From Brevibacterium moorei (GTDB lineage Bacteria > Actinomycetota > Actinomycetes > Actinomycetales > Brevibacteriaceae), in the NCBI RefSeq assembly GCF_024580735.1, contig NZ_JANIJX010000012.1, positions 1 to 64,000 of the forward strand: 64,000 nt of DNA. The letters run 5' to 3'. Shown here one piece after another: positions 23,404 to 33,000 of this stretch. Numbering within the stretch: position 1 is the first letter of the stretch; each line of letters starts with the position of its first letter. The notes below the pieces were generated by a model that saw only the letters and a list, made by a program, of their open reading frames with translations, searched no databases and was not told where the DNA came from. The position numbers and the translations under genes are program-made.

Positions 23404-24594
23404 ATGACCGACGCACCCGGCTTCACCACCCGCTCGATCCACGCCTCGGCCGCGGCCGATACCGATTCCTTCGGTTCCGTGGTCGCGCCGCTGTATCTGA
23501 GTTCGACCTTCGCGATGGAGTCCCCCGGTGTGATGCGCGGGCCCTATGACTATGCCAGGGCGGGCAATCCGAACCGCACCGCGCTGGAGGACACCCTGGC
23601 CGGGCTGGAGGGCGCGGACTTCTGCGCGGTGGTGGCCAGCGGGATGGCCGCCGAAACCGCTGTACTCAACGCTCTACTGTCCCCCGGCGACACCCTGGTG
23701 CTGCCGCGCGACGTCTACGGCGGCACCGTGCGCCTGGCCGAGGACGAGTACGCCCGCTGGGGCGTGCGCATCGTCACCGTCGACACCACCGATGACGCTG
23801 CCCTGGACCGGGTGCTGGCCGACGGCGCAGCGCTGGTGTGGATCGAGACGCCCTCGAATCCCTGTCTGGACGTCCTCGACATCGAATCGATCGCGGCGCG
23901 GGCTCACACCGCGGGAGCCCTGTTGGTCGTCGACTCGACCTTCGCCTCGCCGTATGTGCAGCGGCCCCTGGAGTTGGGCGCCGATGTGGTGCTGCATTCG
24001 ACCACGAAGTTCATCGGCGGGCATTCGGATGTGATCGGCGGGGCGGTCCTGCTGCGCACCGATTCCCCGCGGACCAGCGATGCGGCGGTGCGGATCGAGC
24101 GCTGGATCTTCAACGCCGGGGTAGGGCAGGCACCTTTCGACACCTGGCTGACCCTGCGCGGGGTCAAGACCCTGGCGCTGCGGATGGAGCGCCACTGCGC
24201 CAATGCGCTGGCCGTGGCCCGCTGGTTGGAGGGGCGGCCCGGGGTGGCCGAGGTCTACTACCCCGGGCTCGAATCGCACCCGCGCCACGAGCTGGCCCAC
24301 AGGCAGATGAACGGCTTCGGCGGGGTCGTGTCCTTTCGCGCGGACAGCCCGGAACTCGCTACTGAAATCTGTCGGAACACTCGGGTATTCACCCTGGCCG
24401 AGTCCCTGGGCGGGGTCGAATCGCTGATCGACCATCCGGCTTCGATGACGCACCGGGTGCTCGCGGACACCGAGCTCGCCGTGGACCCCGCCGTGATCCG
24501 CCTGGCGATCGGCCTGGAGGACGAGGCCGACCTCCTGGCCGACCTCGCCGACGGCCTGCAGGCGGGGCTGGAATCGACTATCGGCCGGCTCTGA
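23404..24594 (+). CDS. Cystathionine gamma-synthase/gamma-lyase family PLP enzyme
   Basis: 396 aa. Cys/Met-metabolism PLP enzyme. Features: TRSIHA at the N-terminus, YDYARAGNPNRTALE, the substrate-binding SGMAAETAVLNALL, ETPSNPCLDVLDI, the PLP-stacking region, and Schiff-base Lys202 in LHSTTKFIGGHSDVIGG. The C-terminal domain has SLGGVESLIDHPASMTH, typical of MetB/CGL. Synthase and lyase cannot be separated by eye. The ATG at 23404 follows a strong GGGAGGA; an in-frame ATG 28 codons earlier lacks one. Divergent from the amidohydrolase; no other sulfur genes nearby. Confidence 0.92.
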   Translation: MTDAPGFTTRSIHASAAADTDSFGSVVAPLYLSSTFAMESPGVMRGPYDYARAGNPNRTALEDTLAGLEGADFCAVVASGMAAETAVLNALLSPGDTLVLPRDVYGGTVRLAEDEYARWGVRIVTVDTTDDAALDRVLADGAALVWIETPSNPCLDVLDIESIAARAHTAGALLVVDSTFASPYVQRPLELGADVVLHSTTKFIGGHSDVIGGAVLLRTDSPRTSDAAVRIERWIFNAGVGQAPFDTWLTLRGVKTLALRMERHCANALAVARWLEGRPGVAEVYYPGLESHPRHELAHRQMNGFGGVVSFRADSPELATEICRNTRVFTLAESLGGVESLIDHPASMTHRVLADTELAVDPAVIRLAIGLEDEADLLADLADGLQAGLESTIGRL

Positions 24595-24645
24595 AACCGA
24601 CCACTGGCGATCGCTGAACGTGCAGATCGGTCAGAATGTGCAACC

Positions 24646-26019
24646 TCATGCCCGGCCGCCGAACCAGTCGGCGGGGTTGCGGCTCAGGTCGGCGAAGACC
24701 TCGCGCATGATGGCGTAGCCGGATTCCAGGATCGACACGAGCGCGTGCTCATTGGGCGCGTGCTGATTGCAGCCGGGGTAGGAGTGCGGCAGCCAGACCG
24801 TCGGCAGGTTCAGCACCTCGGCGAACACATCGTTGGGGATGGTGCCGCCCAGGTTCGGTTCGATCGCCGCATCCGCGCCCGAGGCCGCACGCACCGCCCG
24901 CGCGGCCGCCAGGGCCGCGGGGGCCTCGGGATCCAGGCGGGTGGCGTTCATCTGCTCGCCGGCACTGACCTCGACCCCGGTGATACCGGCATCGGCCAGT
25001 GCCCGGCGGACAGCGCCGGGCAGGTCGGAGTCGTCGGTGCCCACCACGTAGCGCAGCTGGACGACCGCGCGGGCGGAGCCGGGGATCGCGTTGACGGGGG
25101 CGTCCGGGTCGCCGGCGGTGAAGGCCAGGACCTCGAGGACGTTGAAGCCCAGGACCTTCTCATCGGGGGTCAGCCCCGGTTCGCCCCAGCCCGGGTCGAT
25201 CGCGGGGTCGTCGGGGGCCGGGGGCCGGTCCGGCAGGGCGTCGATGGTGGCGCGCACGGAGTCCGGGAGGGGGCCGGGGCGCAGGGCGGCGGGGCGGATC
25301 CGGCCGGTGCCGTCGACCAGGGCGTTGATGGCCGCGGCGATGACGGTGGCGGGGTTGCGCAGTTTGCCGCCCCAGTTGCCGGAGTGGTTGCCGCCCGCAC
25401 GCAGATCGCAGACGAGCTCGAAGGTCGCGCAGCCGCGTGAGCCCAGGAAGATCGTCGGGGCGTCAGCTGCGTAACGGGGGCCGTCGGAGCCGATGAACAG
25501 GTCGGCGGCCAGCAGGTCCCGGTTGGACTCGGCGAAGGCGCGCAGGCCCAGGGAGCCGGATTCCTCCGCGGTTTCCAGGAGCACGGTGACGTTGTAGCCC
25601 AGGTGGCCGTCCGGGGCCGCGGCGATCGTGTCGGCCAGGGCGACGTGGTTGACGGTGTGCTGGCCCTTGTTGTCCGCACTGCCGCGGCCGTAGAGTCGGT
25701 CGCCCTCGCGGGTGAGTTTCCAAGGGTCCAAGCCGGCGCGCCACTGTTCGGCATGGGCGAACTGCACGTCGGCGTGGCCGTAGAGCAACACGGTGGGCAG
25801 GTCGGCGGATTCGATCCGACGGGCCACCAGCAGGGGGTGTTCGATGGATTTCGGGTTTTCGTGGACAGCGGCGGTGAAGCCGGCGGCGGTCAGTTCCGGA
25901 ATGATCTCCGCATTCAGATAGCGCAGCATGTTCTCCCTGCAGCCACCCGCCTGACTCTCCGTGGCGATGGCGACGCGGCGGTCCAGAGCTTCGATGATCC
26001 GATCAATGGGAGTACTCAT
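24646..26019 (-). CDS. M20 family dipeptidase
   Basis: 457 aa. Di-metal peptidase of the M20 (ArgE/DapE/CPG2, carnosinase-like) group. Visible are VLLYGHADVQ (metal His82, Asp84), YGRGSADNKGQH (bridging Asp), ETAEESGS (catalytic and metal Glu) and a central dimerisation domain with VNAIPGSARAVVQLRYVVG. The C-terminal metal His is in WLPHSYPGCNQHAPNEH. This pattern is that of cytosolic non-specific dipeptidases. The ATG at 26019 (MSTPIDRIIE) was chosen; a longer reading extends into the terminator side without support. Converges with the cystathionine gene. Confidence 0.9.
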   Translation of the reverse strand: MSTPIDRIIEALDRRVAIATESQAGGCRENMLRYLNAEIIPELTAAGFTAAVHENPKSIEHPLLVARRIESADLPTVLLYGHADVQFAHAEQWRAGLDPWKLTREGDRLYGRGSADNKGQHTVNHVALADTIAAAPDGHLGYNVTVLLETAEESGSLGLRAFAESNRDLLAADLFIGSDGPRYAADAPTIFLGSRGCATFELVCDLRAGGNHSGNWGGKLRNPATVIAAAINALVDGTGRIRPAALRPGPLPDSVRATIDALPDRPPAPDDPAIDPGWGEPGLTPDEKVLGFNVLEVLAFTAGDPDAPVNAIPGSARAVVQLRYVVGTDDSDLPGAVRRALADAGITGVEVSAGEQMNATRLDPEAPAALAAARAVRAASGADAAIEPNLGGTIPNDVFAEVLNLPTVWLPHSYPGCNQHAPNEHALVSILESGYAIMREVFADLSRNPADWFGGRA

Positions 26020-26059
26020 GTCCCCATTTTCCCATCGATATTCGCGCAGGTGGGAAGAA

Positions 26060-26117
26060 CAAAGCGATCCCCGCACTCCGAACCCCTTCTGGGGTTTGGA
26101 GTGCGGGGATCGCTTTG
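26060..26117. terminator. 27-bp hairpin between katG and the dipeptidase gene
   Basis: Arms 26060-26086 and 26091-26117 pair with a single G-T wobble around a 4-nt loop. The outer arms AAAGCGATCCC/GGGATCGCTTT repeat those of the 20363-20424 palindrome (AAGCGATCCC). It follows the katG stop and precedes the dipeptidase start. Confidence 0.85.
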
Positions 26118-26140
26118 GAGTATGCCGGGGCTAGATCAAC

Positions 26141-28378
26141 TCAGGCGTGCAGGTCGAAGCGGTCCAGCTCGGCGACCTTGGCCCAGGCGGCCACGAAGTC
26201 GTTGACGAACTTCTCCTTGGCGTCATCGGAGGCGTAGACCTCGGCGACGGCGCGCAGTTCGGAGTTCGAACCGAAGACCAGGTCCGCGCGGGTGGCGCGG
26301 AAGACCTTCTCACCGGTCGCGTCCTCGGTCGCCTCGAAGGCGCGCGAGCCCGGATCCAGCGGCGACCAGGAGTACTTCATGTCGAGCAGGTTGACGAAGT
26401 AGTCGTTCGTCAGCACGCCCGGCTGGTCGGTCAGCACACCGTAGTCGGAGCCATCCCAGTTGGTGCCCAGCTGGCGCATGCCGCCCAGCAGCACCGTCAT
26501 CTCCGGAGCCGAGAGGTTCAGCAGGTTGGCGCGGTCGACCAACAGGTATTCCGCAGGCTGGCCCTGCGCACGGGCGGATTCGTAGTTGCGGAATCCGTCG
26601 GCTGCCGGGTTGAGGTACTCGAACGAGTCCGTGTCCGTGAGTTCCTGCGTCGTATCCACGCGGCCGGCGTGGAACGGCACGGTGACATCGAAGCCGGCTG
26701 CCTTGGCGGCCTGCTCGACACCCACGTTGCCGGCGATGACGACAACGTCGGCGAAGGACACCTGCTTGCCGTCGGCGGCCTCGGCGTTGAAGGCCTCCTG
26801 GATGCCCTCGAGCACCGGGATGACCTTGTTCAGCTGCGCCGGGTTGTTGACCTCCCAGCTGCGCTGCGGTTCCAGGCGGATGCGGCCACCGTTGGCGCCG
26901 CCGCGCTTATCGGAGCCGCGGAAGGAGCTTGCGGCGGCGAAGGCGGTGGAGACCAGCTCGGACACGGACAGGCCGGACTCGGCGATCTTGGCCTTGATGG
27001 CGTCGACGTCGGCGGAGTCGATCTGCTTGTAGTCGGCCGCGGGGATCGGATCCTGCCAGATCAGATCCTCAGCGGGGACCTCGGCACCCTTGTAGCGGGT
27101 CTTCGGACCCATATCGCGGTGGGTCAGCTTGAACCAGGCGCGGGCGAAGGCGTCGCTGAAGGCCGCCTGGTCGTCCTTGAACTTCCGGGAGATCTTCTCG
27201 TAGGCCGGATCGACGCGCAACGAGATGTCGGTCGTGAGCATGCGGGGCTCACGGCGGCCCGACCCCTGGGCCATCGGCACCATATCGGAGCCGCCGCCGT
27301 CCTTCGGGCGCCAGTGGAAGTGGCCGCCTTCGCCGACGACGCATTCCCATTCGTAGGCGAACAGGATGTGGAAGAACTCGTTGTCCCAGCGAGTCGGGTG
27401 GTAGGTCCAGGTGACCTCGATGCCCGAGGTGATGGTGTCGTTGCCCTTGCCCTCGCCGAAGTCGTTCTTCCAGCCCAGGCCCATCTGCTCCATCGGAGCG
27501 GCTTCCGGCTCCGGACCGTTGTGTTCGCCGTCGGGGGCGGCGCCGTGGGTCTTGCCGAAGGTGTGGCCACCGGCGATCAGGGCGACGGTTTCCTCGTCGT
27601 TCATGCCCATGCGGCCGAAGGTGTCGCGGATGTCCGAGGCCGCGGCAGCCGGGTCCGGCTGGCCTTCGGGGCCCTCCGGGTTGACGTAGATAAGGCCCAT
27701 GGTGGACGCGCCCAGCGGCTTCTCCAGCCGACGTTCCTCCGTGTAGCGCTCATCGGTGCCCAGCCAGGACTTCTCCGAGCCCCAGTAGACGTCGTCGTCC
27801 GGCTCCCAGGCTTCGGGGCGACCGCCACCGAAGCCGAAGGTCTTGAAGCCCATGTGCTCCAGCGCGACGTTGCCGGCCAGGATCATCAGGTCGCCCCAGG
27901 ACAGGGACTTGCCGTACTTCTGCTTGACGGGCCACAGCACGCGGCGGGCCTTGTCCAGGCTGCCGTTGTCCGGCCAGCTGTTCAGCGGGGCGAAGCGCTG
28001 CTGACCGGTGCCGCCGCCACCACGGCCGTCGAACACGCGGTAGGTGCCGGCGGAGTGCCAGGCCATGCGGACGATGAACGGACCGTAGTAGTCGAAGTCG
28101 GCCGGCCACCAGGGCTGGGAGTCACTCAGGGTCGCGTCGATGTCCTTCTTGACCTGGTCCAGGTCCAGAGCTTCGAACGCCGCGTTGTAGTCGAAGTCCG
28201 CGCCGTTGGGGTTGGCTACGGCGGGGTTCTTCGCCAGGATCTTCAGGTTCAGGCGTTCGGGCCACCAGTCGCGGTTCGTGGTACCGAATTCCGCGGACTT
28301 GTCCGCGCCGGCGCCCTTGAAGTCCACCTGGCTGGGCATCACCGGGCACTTGCCGGCTTCTGCGTTGACATCAGTCAC
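26141..28378 (-). CDS. katG: Catalase-peroxidase KatG
   Basis: 745 aa. Bifunctional haem enzyme removing hydrogen peroxide. Distal haem site Arg104-Trp107-His108 in [11 protein letters not shown]; proximal haem ligand His272 in [10 protein letters not shown]. The Trp107-Tyr231-Met257 set expected to form the covalent adduct needed for catalase activity is complete ([16 protein letters not shown]). The degenerate C-terminal duplicate domain is present, so the length is normal. Start is GTG with GAAAGGA about 8 nt upstream. Only 2 bp separate it from the furA stop, so the pair is an operon induced by peroxide or low iron through FurA. Confidence 0.97.
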   Translation of the reverse strand: MTDVNAEAGKCPVMPSQVDFKGAGADKSAEFGTTNRDWWPERLNLKILAKNPAVANPNGADFDYNAAFEALDLDQVKKDIDATLSDSQPWWPADFDYYGPFIVRMAWHSAGTYRVFDGRGGGGTGQQRFAPLNSWPDNGSLDKARRVLWPVKQKYGKSLSWGDLMILAGNVALEHMGFKTFGFGGGRPEAWEPDDDVYWGSEKSWLGTDERYTEERRLEKPLGASTMGLIYVNPEGPEGQPDPAAAASDIRDTFGRMGMNDEETVALIAGGHTFGKTHGAAPDGEHNGPEPEAAPMEQMGLGWKNDFGEGKGNDTITSGIEVTWTYHPTRWDNEFFHILFAYEWECVVGEGGHFHWRPKDGGGSDMVPMAQGSGRREPRMLTTDISLRVDPAYEKISRKFKDDQAAFSDAFARAWFKLTHRDMGPKTRYKGAEVPAEDLIWQDPIPAADYKQIDSADVDAIKAKIAESGLSVSELVSTAFAAASSFRGSDKRGGANGGRIRLEPQRSWEVNNPAQLNKVIPVLEGIQEAFNAEAADGKQVSFADVVVIAGNVGVEQAAKAAGFDVTVPFHAGRVDTTQELTDTDSFEYLNPAADGFRNYESARAQGQPAEYLLVDRANLLNLSAPEMTVLLGGMRQLGTNWDGSDYGVLTDQPGVLTNDYFVNLLDMKYSWSPLDPGSRAFEATEDATGEKVFRATRADLVFGSNSELRAVAEVYASDDAKEKFVNDFVAAWAKVAELDRFDLHA

Positions 28379-28380
28379 TG

Positions 28381-28887
28381 TTAATTCCTTTCCTCGTGAT
28401 GAGTGGAAGCTGTTGATTCGTGGGGGAACTGTGGGTCCCGGGATTCAGGGGAATCCCGGGATTCGCAGTCCCGGCAGATACCGCGGAACGTCACCGCGGC
28501 CTCCAGGATGCGCATGCCGTGTTCATGATCCGGACGCAGGCAGGGGGCCTGACCGACGACGCACGCGACGTCTTCGATCCGGCCGCACACCACGCACTGC
28601 ACATGGTGGTGGTTGTTTCCCACCGCCGGTTCGTAGAGGGCCCCACCGGAATCCGGGAGGTCCAAACGGCGCAACAGTCCGGCGTGGGACAAGTCGCCCA
28701 CGATATTGTGCACGGACTGCGGAGACAGGCTGGGCAGTTCCGCACCCAGCGCCCGGTGAATATCGGAGGCCGAGCAATGATGATGGCCGTCCAGGTATTC
28801 CAACACGGCAACCCGCCCCGCGGTCACCCGCAGGCCACCGGTGCGCAGGCGTTCTGCCAATGCGTCCGGGGTTGTCGTTCTGTTCAT
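28381..28887 (-). CDS. furA: Fur-family peroxide-sensing repressor FurA
   Basis: 168 aa. Fur fold: N-terminal winged helix ([27 protein letters not shown] split across residues about 13-40) with [23 protein letters not shown] as recognition region, then the dimer domain with the metal-binding [15 protein letters not shown]. Cys-x2-Cys motifs CVVC and CRDC would bind structural zinc. Immediate katG linkage marks it as FurA, the actinobacterial regulator of the furA-katG operon. Start at the ATG giving [10 protein letters not shown]; a further upstream start would overlap the operator. A perfect TTTTGA/TCAAAA palindrome lies 17 nt upstream. Confidence 0.92.
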   Translation of the reverse strand: MNRTTTPDALAERLRTGGLRVTAGRVAVLEYLDGHHHCSASDIHRALGAELPSLSPQSVHNIVGDLSHAGLLRRLDLPDSGGALYEPAVGNNHHHVQCVVCGRIEDVACVVGQAPCLRPDHEHGMRILEAAVTFRGICRDCESRDSPESRDPQFPHESTASTHHEERN

Positions 28888-28903
28888 GTCTTCAGTGTAC
28901 AAC

Positions 28904-28920
28904 TTTTGAGTCATTCAAAA
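28904..28920 (-). promoter_or_regulatory. Candidate FurA operator/promoter of furA-katG
   Basis: TTTTGA-GTCAT-TCAAAA is a perfect inverted repeat (28904-28920) just upstream of a -10-like TACACT (minus strand, 28898-28893) and the furA ATG. Position and A/T-richness match the autorepression sites of mycobacterial and streptomycete furA genes. Confidence 0.6.
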
Positions 28921-28998
28921 AAGGGGATGGAGGGAGGTTTTTCGGTTGGGGTCGCGGTTCACGCCCGCCGTCGTGGTCCGGGCAAGGTTCGTCGTGGT

Positions 28999-29042
28999 TC
29001 TGGTTTGGGCTCGTCGCTTCGAAGGAACGGCCCCAAACCAGA
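28999..29042. terminator. Hairpin downstream of the 29.1-kb hypothetical gene
   Basis: TCTGGTTTGGG (28999-29009) pairs with CCCAAACCAGA (29032-29042), 11 bp perfect, 22-nt loop. It lies just past the stop of the minus-strand hypothetical gene. The 180-bp spacer between furA and that gene otherwise shows only the FurA operator. Confidence 0.6.
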
Positions 29043-29067
29043 CCCACGACCAACCTGGGGGCCGCCT

Positions 29068-29694
29068 TCAGTCAGGGTGCCCATTGCCGGCCAAGAACGC
29101 GTCCACGTGCCGCGCCGCGATGGCAAAGCCCCGACTGCCGTAGACCCGACCCAGCCGGTCGGCCCGCGAGCGCAACCAACGCAGGAAATCCTCGCGGGTG
29201 CTCGCGCCGGACAGTGCATCGTCGAGTGCGCTGGCGTATGTCAGAGCCCGTTCGCACCTGGCCCGGTCCTCAGCAGCGGCGCCGGCCACGTCATCCCGGA
29301 GGCCGGCCAGTGCTTGATACCAAGGCGAATCGGGGTCGCCGCTGGGCTCGGCCCGGGCAGCACCGGACTTGTCCCGGGCGTCCAGAGTGTCCAGGGCACG
29401 CAGCAGCCGGAACCGGACGCCATAGGGGAACACGTGATGGACTTCGACCGCATCACCGTCCCCAGCCGCACCATCGCACGCGCTCCCAGCTTCACCGCCG
29501 GGCCCATCGCCGGCTGCACCGCCTGGCCCATCGTCAGAACTCTGCACGCTGGGCAATGCGAAGCCGATGAAGTCCCGCAGCATACGCACTTCCACCGCCC
29601 GATACCCCGCGTCTTCACGAGCGTCCGGCTCCGTCAGTTGCAAGGCAAGAGCCAGCAGCTGTGCTTCAGGATGCCCGTCGAGATCAAATTCCAC
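29068..29694 (-). CDS. Hypothetical protein, no family recognised
   Basis: 208 aa, with no signal peptide or membrane helix. The middle is a Gly/Asp/Ala-rich low-complexity stretch (about 53-80), flanked by a helical N-terminal part (LLALALQLTEPDAREDAG) and a helical C-terminal part (TREDFLRWLRSRADRLGRVYGSRGFAIAARHVDAFL). The GTG at 29694 was chosen: GGGGGAG lies 4-5 nt upstream, whereas the 43 additional codons up to an ATG at 29823 look non-coding. It could be a small regulatory or immunity-type protein, but nothing in the sequence shows this. Confidence 0.6.
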   Translation of the reverse strand: MEFDLDGHPEAQLLALALQLTEPDAREDAGYRAVEVRMLRDFIGFALPSVQSSDDGPGGAAGDGPGGEAGSACDGAAGDGDAVEVHHVFPYGVRFRLLRALDTLDARDKSGAARAEPSGDPDSPWYQALAGLRDDVAGAAAEDRARCERALTYASALDDALSGASTREDFLRWLRSRADRLGRVYGSRGFAIAARHVDAFLAGNGHPD

Positions 29695-30002
29695 TGAGCT
29701 CCCCCATCCCTTCGGCACGAATCCCAGCCACCCCCCTGTCGACCACCCCGCCAAGCCAGGACTGTTCAGCGGACTCGCCATTGTAATCGATATCGAAGGC
29801 TGCATACGACGTGCTGCACGCAAAGGGATTTGACCCGCCAGACCCCATCACACTCTCAAATCGAATGAGCCGGCCATGGCCCTATCGGCCCGACCACGGC
29901 CCTTGGCCAAAGGTTCACGCATCGGTAACCGAGTCCTCAACTCCGTCTCCTCCACGTCTCATAGCCTGTCCGGGTTATACCCACTACGAGTGAAGGATTT
30001 TC

Positions 30003-33000
30003 GTGGCCAAGACTCCCATTGGTGGTCAACTGTTCGCACACAACTCACAGTCCGCCCCCGCATGGCAACGGGCCTTGAAGCCGCTGGCAGCCGGACTCGC
30101 CGGCCTCGGCCTGGTCGTGACCGGCGGACTGCTCCCGGCACAGGCCAAGACCGCTCCGCCGGCCCAGCCCACCTCCCCGACCATCGCCGAGGTCGACCCC
30201 GACGGCGGCGTGCTACGGACCCAGGAGTCCCAGGCGGTGGCACCGGGGGTCTCGCTCACGAACTTCTCGCGCTTGGAGGACGGCGGCTGGAACAACGGCA
30301 ACCTGCTGTCCATAGACCTCACCGAGCCGACCGTATCCCTTGATGTGGCCAACAACGGTGCCGTGACCAAACCGGGGACGCTCACGGAGATCATGAAGCG
30401 CTCGCCCAAGGCCGTCGCCGGGATCAACGGAACCTTCTTCGACATGAACTATTCGAATGCCCCCGTCTATACGTCGATCGGCCGCGACGGCGTGCAGACC
30501 GGAACCGTAGACGAACGGCCCGCGCTGACCGTCGACGGCGCCAGGGCCGCCATCCAACAGCTTTCGGCGGCGGGCACGATGACATACCCGGATCACGGGG
30601 AAAGCTCCGGAGGTACCACGACAGTGGACCTGGGCGGACTGAACAATCCCAGCCTGGGCAAGGACAAGATCGGCGTCTACGACACCCAGTGGGGCGATTA
30701 CCCGTTGTCCAGACCAGTCGGCGGTCCGGACGCGGTGACGAAGACGGTGGCCAAAGCGATCGTCGTTGCCGGCAAGGTCTCCGAGGTCGTTTCCGACGCC
30801 GGCTCTGAGCTGGGCCGGGTCCCGGAGGATAAGGGCACGCAGGTGCTTCTGGGACGCGAGGCCGGGGCCAAGACTGTTGGGGCACTCAAGCCCGGCGACG
30901 AGGTCGACATCACCGTAGCGCCCAAGGCCAAGATGGACATGGGCCTTGCCGGCAGCCACCAGCTGTTGCGCAATGGCAAGGTGACAGAAGAGGTCGAGTC
31001 GTCCGCTGACGATCTCATCACCTCCTTGCATCCGCGGACCGCCGTCGGCATCAGCAAGGACGGACAGAAGGTCTTTGCGCTGACGGTCGACGGCAAGACC
31101 GCACAGTCGCACGGTATGAGCATGCCGGAACTGGCCGACACGTTGGCGCGCATGGGAGCCTACAACGCGGTCAACCTAGACGGTGGCGGTTCGACGACCA
31201 TGGCAGCGCGTGTTGCCGGAGCCTCCGCGCCTGCCGTCTGGAATTCACCATCGGATGGCTCGCAGCGCAACGACGCCAATGCCCTGGTGGTCTACTCCGA
31301 TGCGCCCACTTCAGCCCTGACATCGGTCCGAGTGGATCCGACGGTGAAGGATGAGCACGCCGTTTTCGCGGGACTGACCCGGAGCATCCAGGCCACCGGA
31401 CTCAACGATGACCTGGGCCCGATGGCCTCGCAGGGCACGTTCGCCGCGGGTGGCAAGGTCGCGGTGAGTTCCACGAAGGACGCTTCGGCCGTCGTCGAGG
31501 GCAGGGCCAGGGGTACGGGCACCGTCACCTACACTGTGGGTTCCCGCGCCCCGGGACGCGCGGCCTCGGCGGCAAAGGGGTCACTCACGCTTACGGTCCT
31601 GGGGACGCCGGAGGCGCTGGTGCCCAGCACCCGCGCGCTCAACCTAACGGCGGATTCGCCCAGCGGCGTCCTCAGCCTGCAGGGCGTGGATGCGGACGGG
31701 AACCGCGCGCTGATCGAACCTCGCGATGTCAAGGTGAAGGCCACCAAGGGCATCACCGTCAAGCAGGGCGGTGCCGGGGACTTCTCCGTCAGTGCCAAGG
31801 ACGATGTGGACACCGGCACCGTGACGCTGTCCGTCAAGACGGGGAAGACTACCGTCGATACAAACGTGGCGGTAACGAACGGAACCGAGAGCAAGGCGGT
31901 GTTCGACCTGGCGGACGCCTCCGCGTTCACCGACGGCACAGCACGCGCCTCGGGGTCATTCGAGAAAGTCGACGTGCCCGACGGACAGCAGCCCGGTGGC
32001 ATCCGGCTGCGCTACGACTTCACCCAGTCGACGGCGACCAGGGGCTACTATCTCATCGCCAAGGCCCCGAAGCCCGTCGAAGGTACGGCACTGGGCTTCG
32101 ATCTGTGGGTCAAGGGCGACGGCTCCGGCGTCTGGCCCAGGCTCCAGGTGACAGACGCAGACGGGGTCACAACCAATGTGGACGGCGCCAACATCGACTT
32201 CGAGGGGTGGCAGAAGGTCCACTTCACCGTGCCGGTGGGCCTGTCGCAGCCGCTGACACCCACCGCACTGCGCCTCATGGAGACCAAGTCCGACGCGAAG
32301 TACCAGGGTGATCTAACGGTTGCCGGTCTGACGGCCACTGTGACGCCGGAGGCCAAGGTGGACAATCCTCTGCCCCTGCACGATCGTGCCCTGCTGGCGA
32401 ATGGCTCGGTCGCCGAACGGCCGCAGCACATTGCAGTCATGAGCGATGCGCAGTTCGTGGCGCGCGAGCCGGATTCCGAGAATGCCAAGGGGGCTCGGCG
32501 CACGCTCAAGCAGATCGCCGCGACCAAGCCGGACCTGCTGGTGATCAACGGGGACCTGGTCGACGAGGCGTCCGAGGCGGACTTCGAACTGGCCAAGAAG
32601 ATCCTCGATGAGAACTGGGACGCGAACATCCCCTACATCTACGTGCCGGGCAACCACGAGGTGATGGGCGGGGCGATTGACAACTTCAAGACCGCGTTCG
32701 GCGCCACCACGCAGAACCGGACGGTGGGCGGGACTCGGGTCATCACCTTGGATTCGTCCGCGGGCACTCTCCACGCGAACGGAACGGACCAGCTGCGGAA
32801 TCTGGAAAAACAGTTGGAGCAGGTGGAGCGGGATCCGAACCTGACCGGAGCCCTTGTCTTCTTCCACCATCCGACCCAGGATCCACTGCCGGACAAGAAC
32901 AGCCGGCTGGGTGACCGCCGGGAGGCAGAACAGCTGGAGAAGGCTCTGGGCGCATTCCGCGCGAGGTCCCACAAGTCTGTGGCCGTGGTGAATGGGCATG

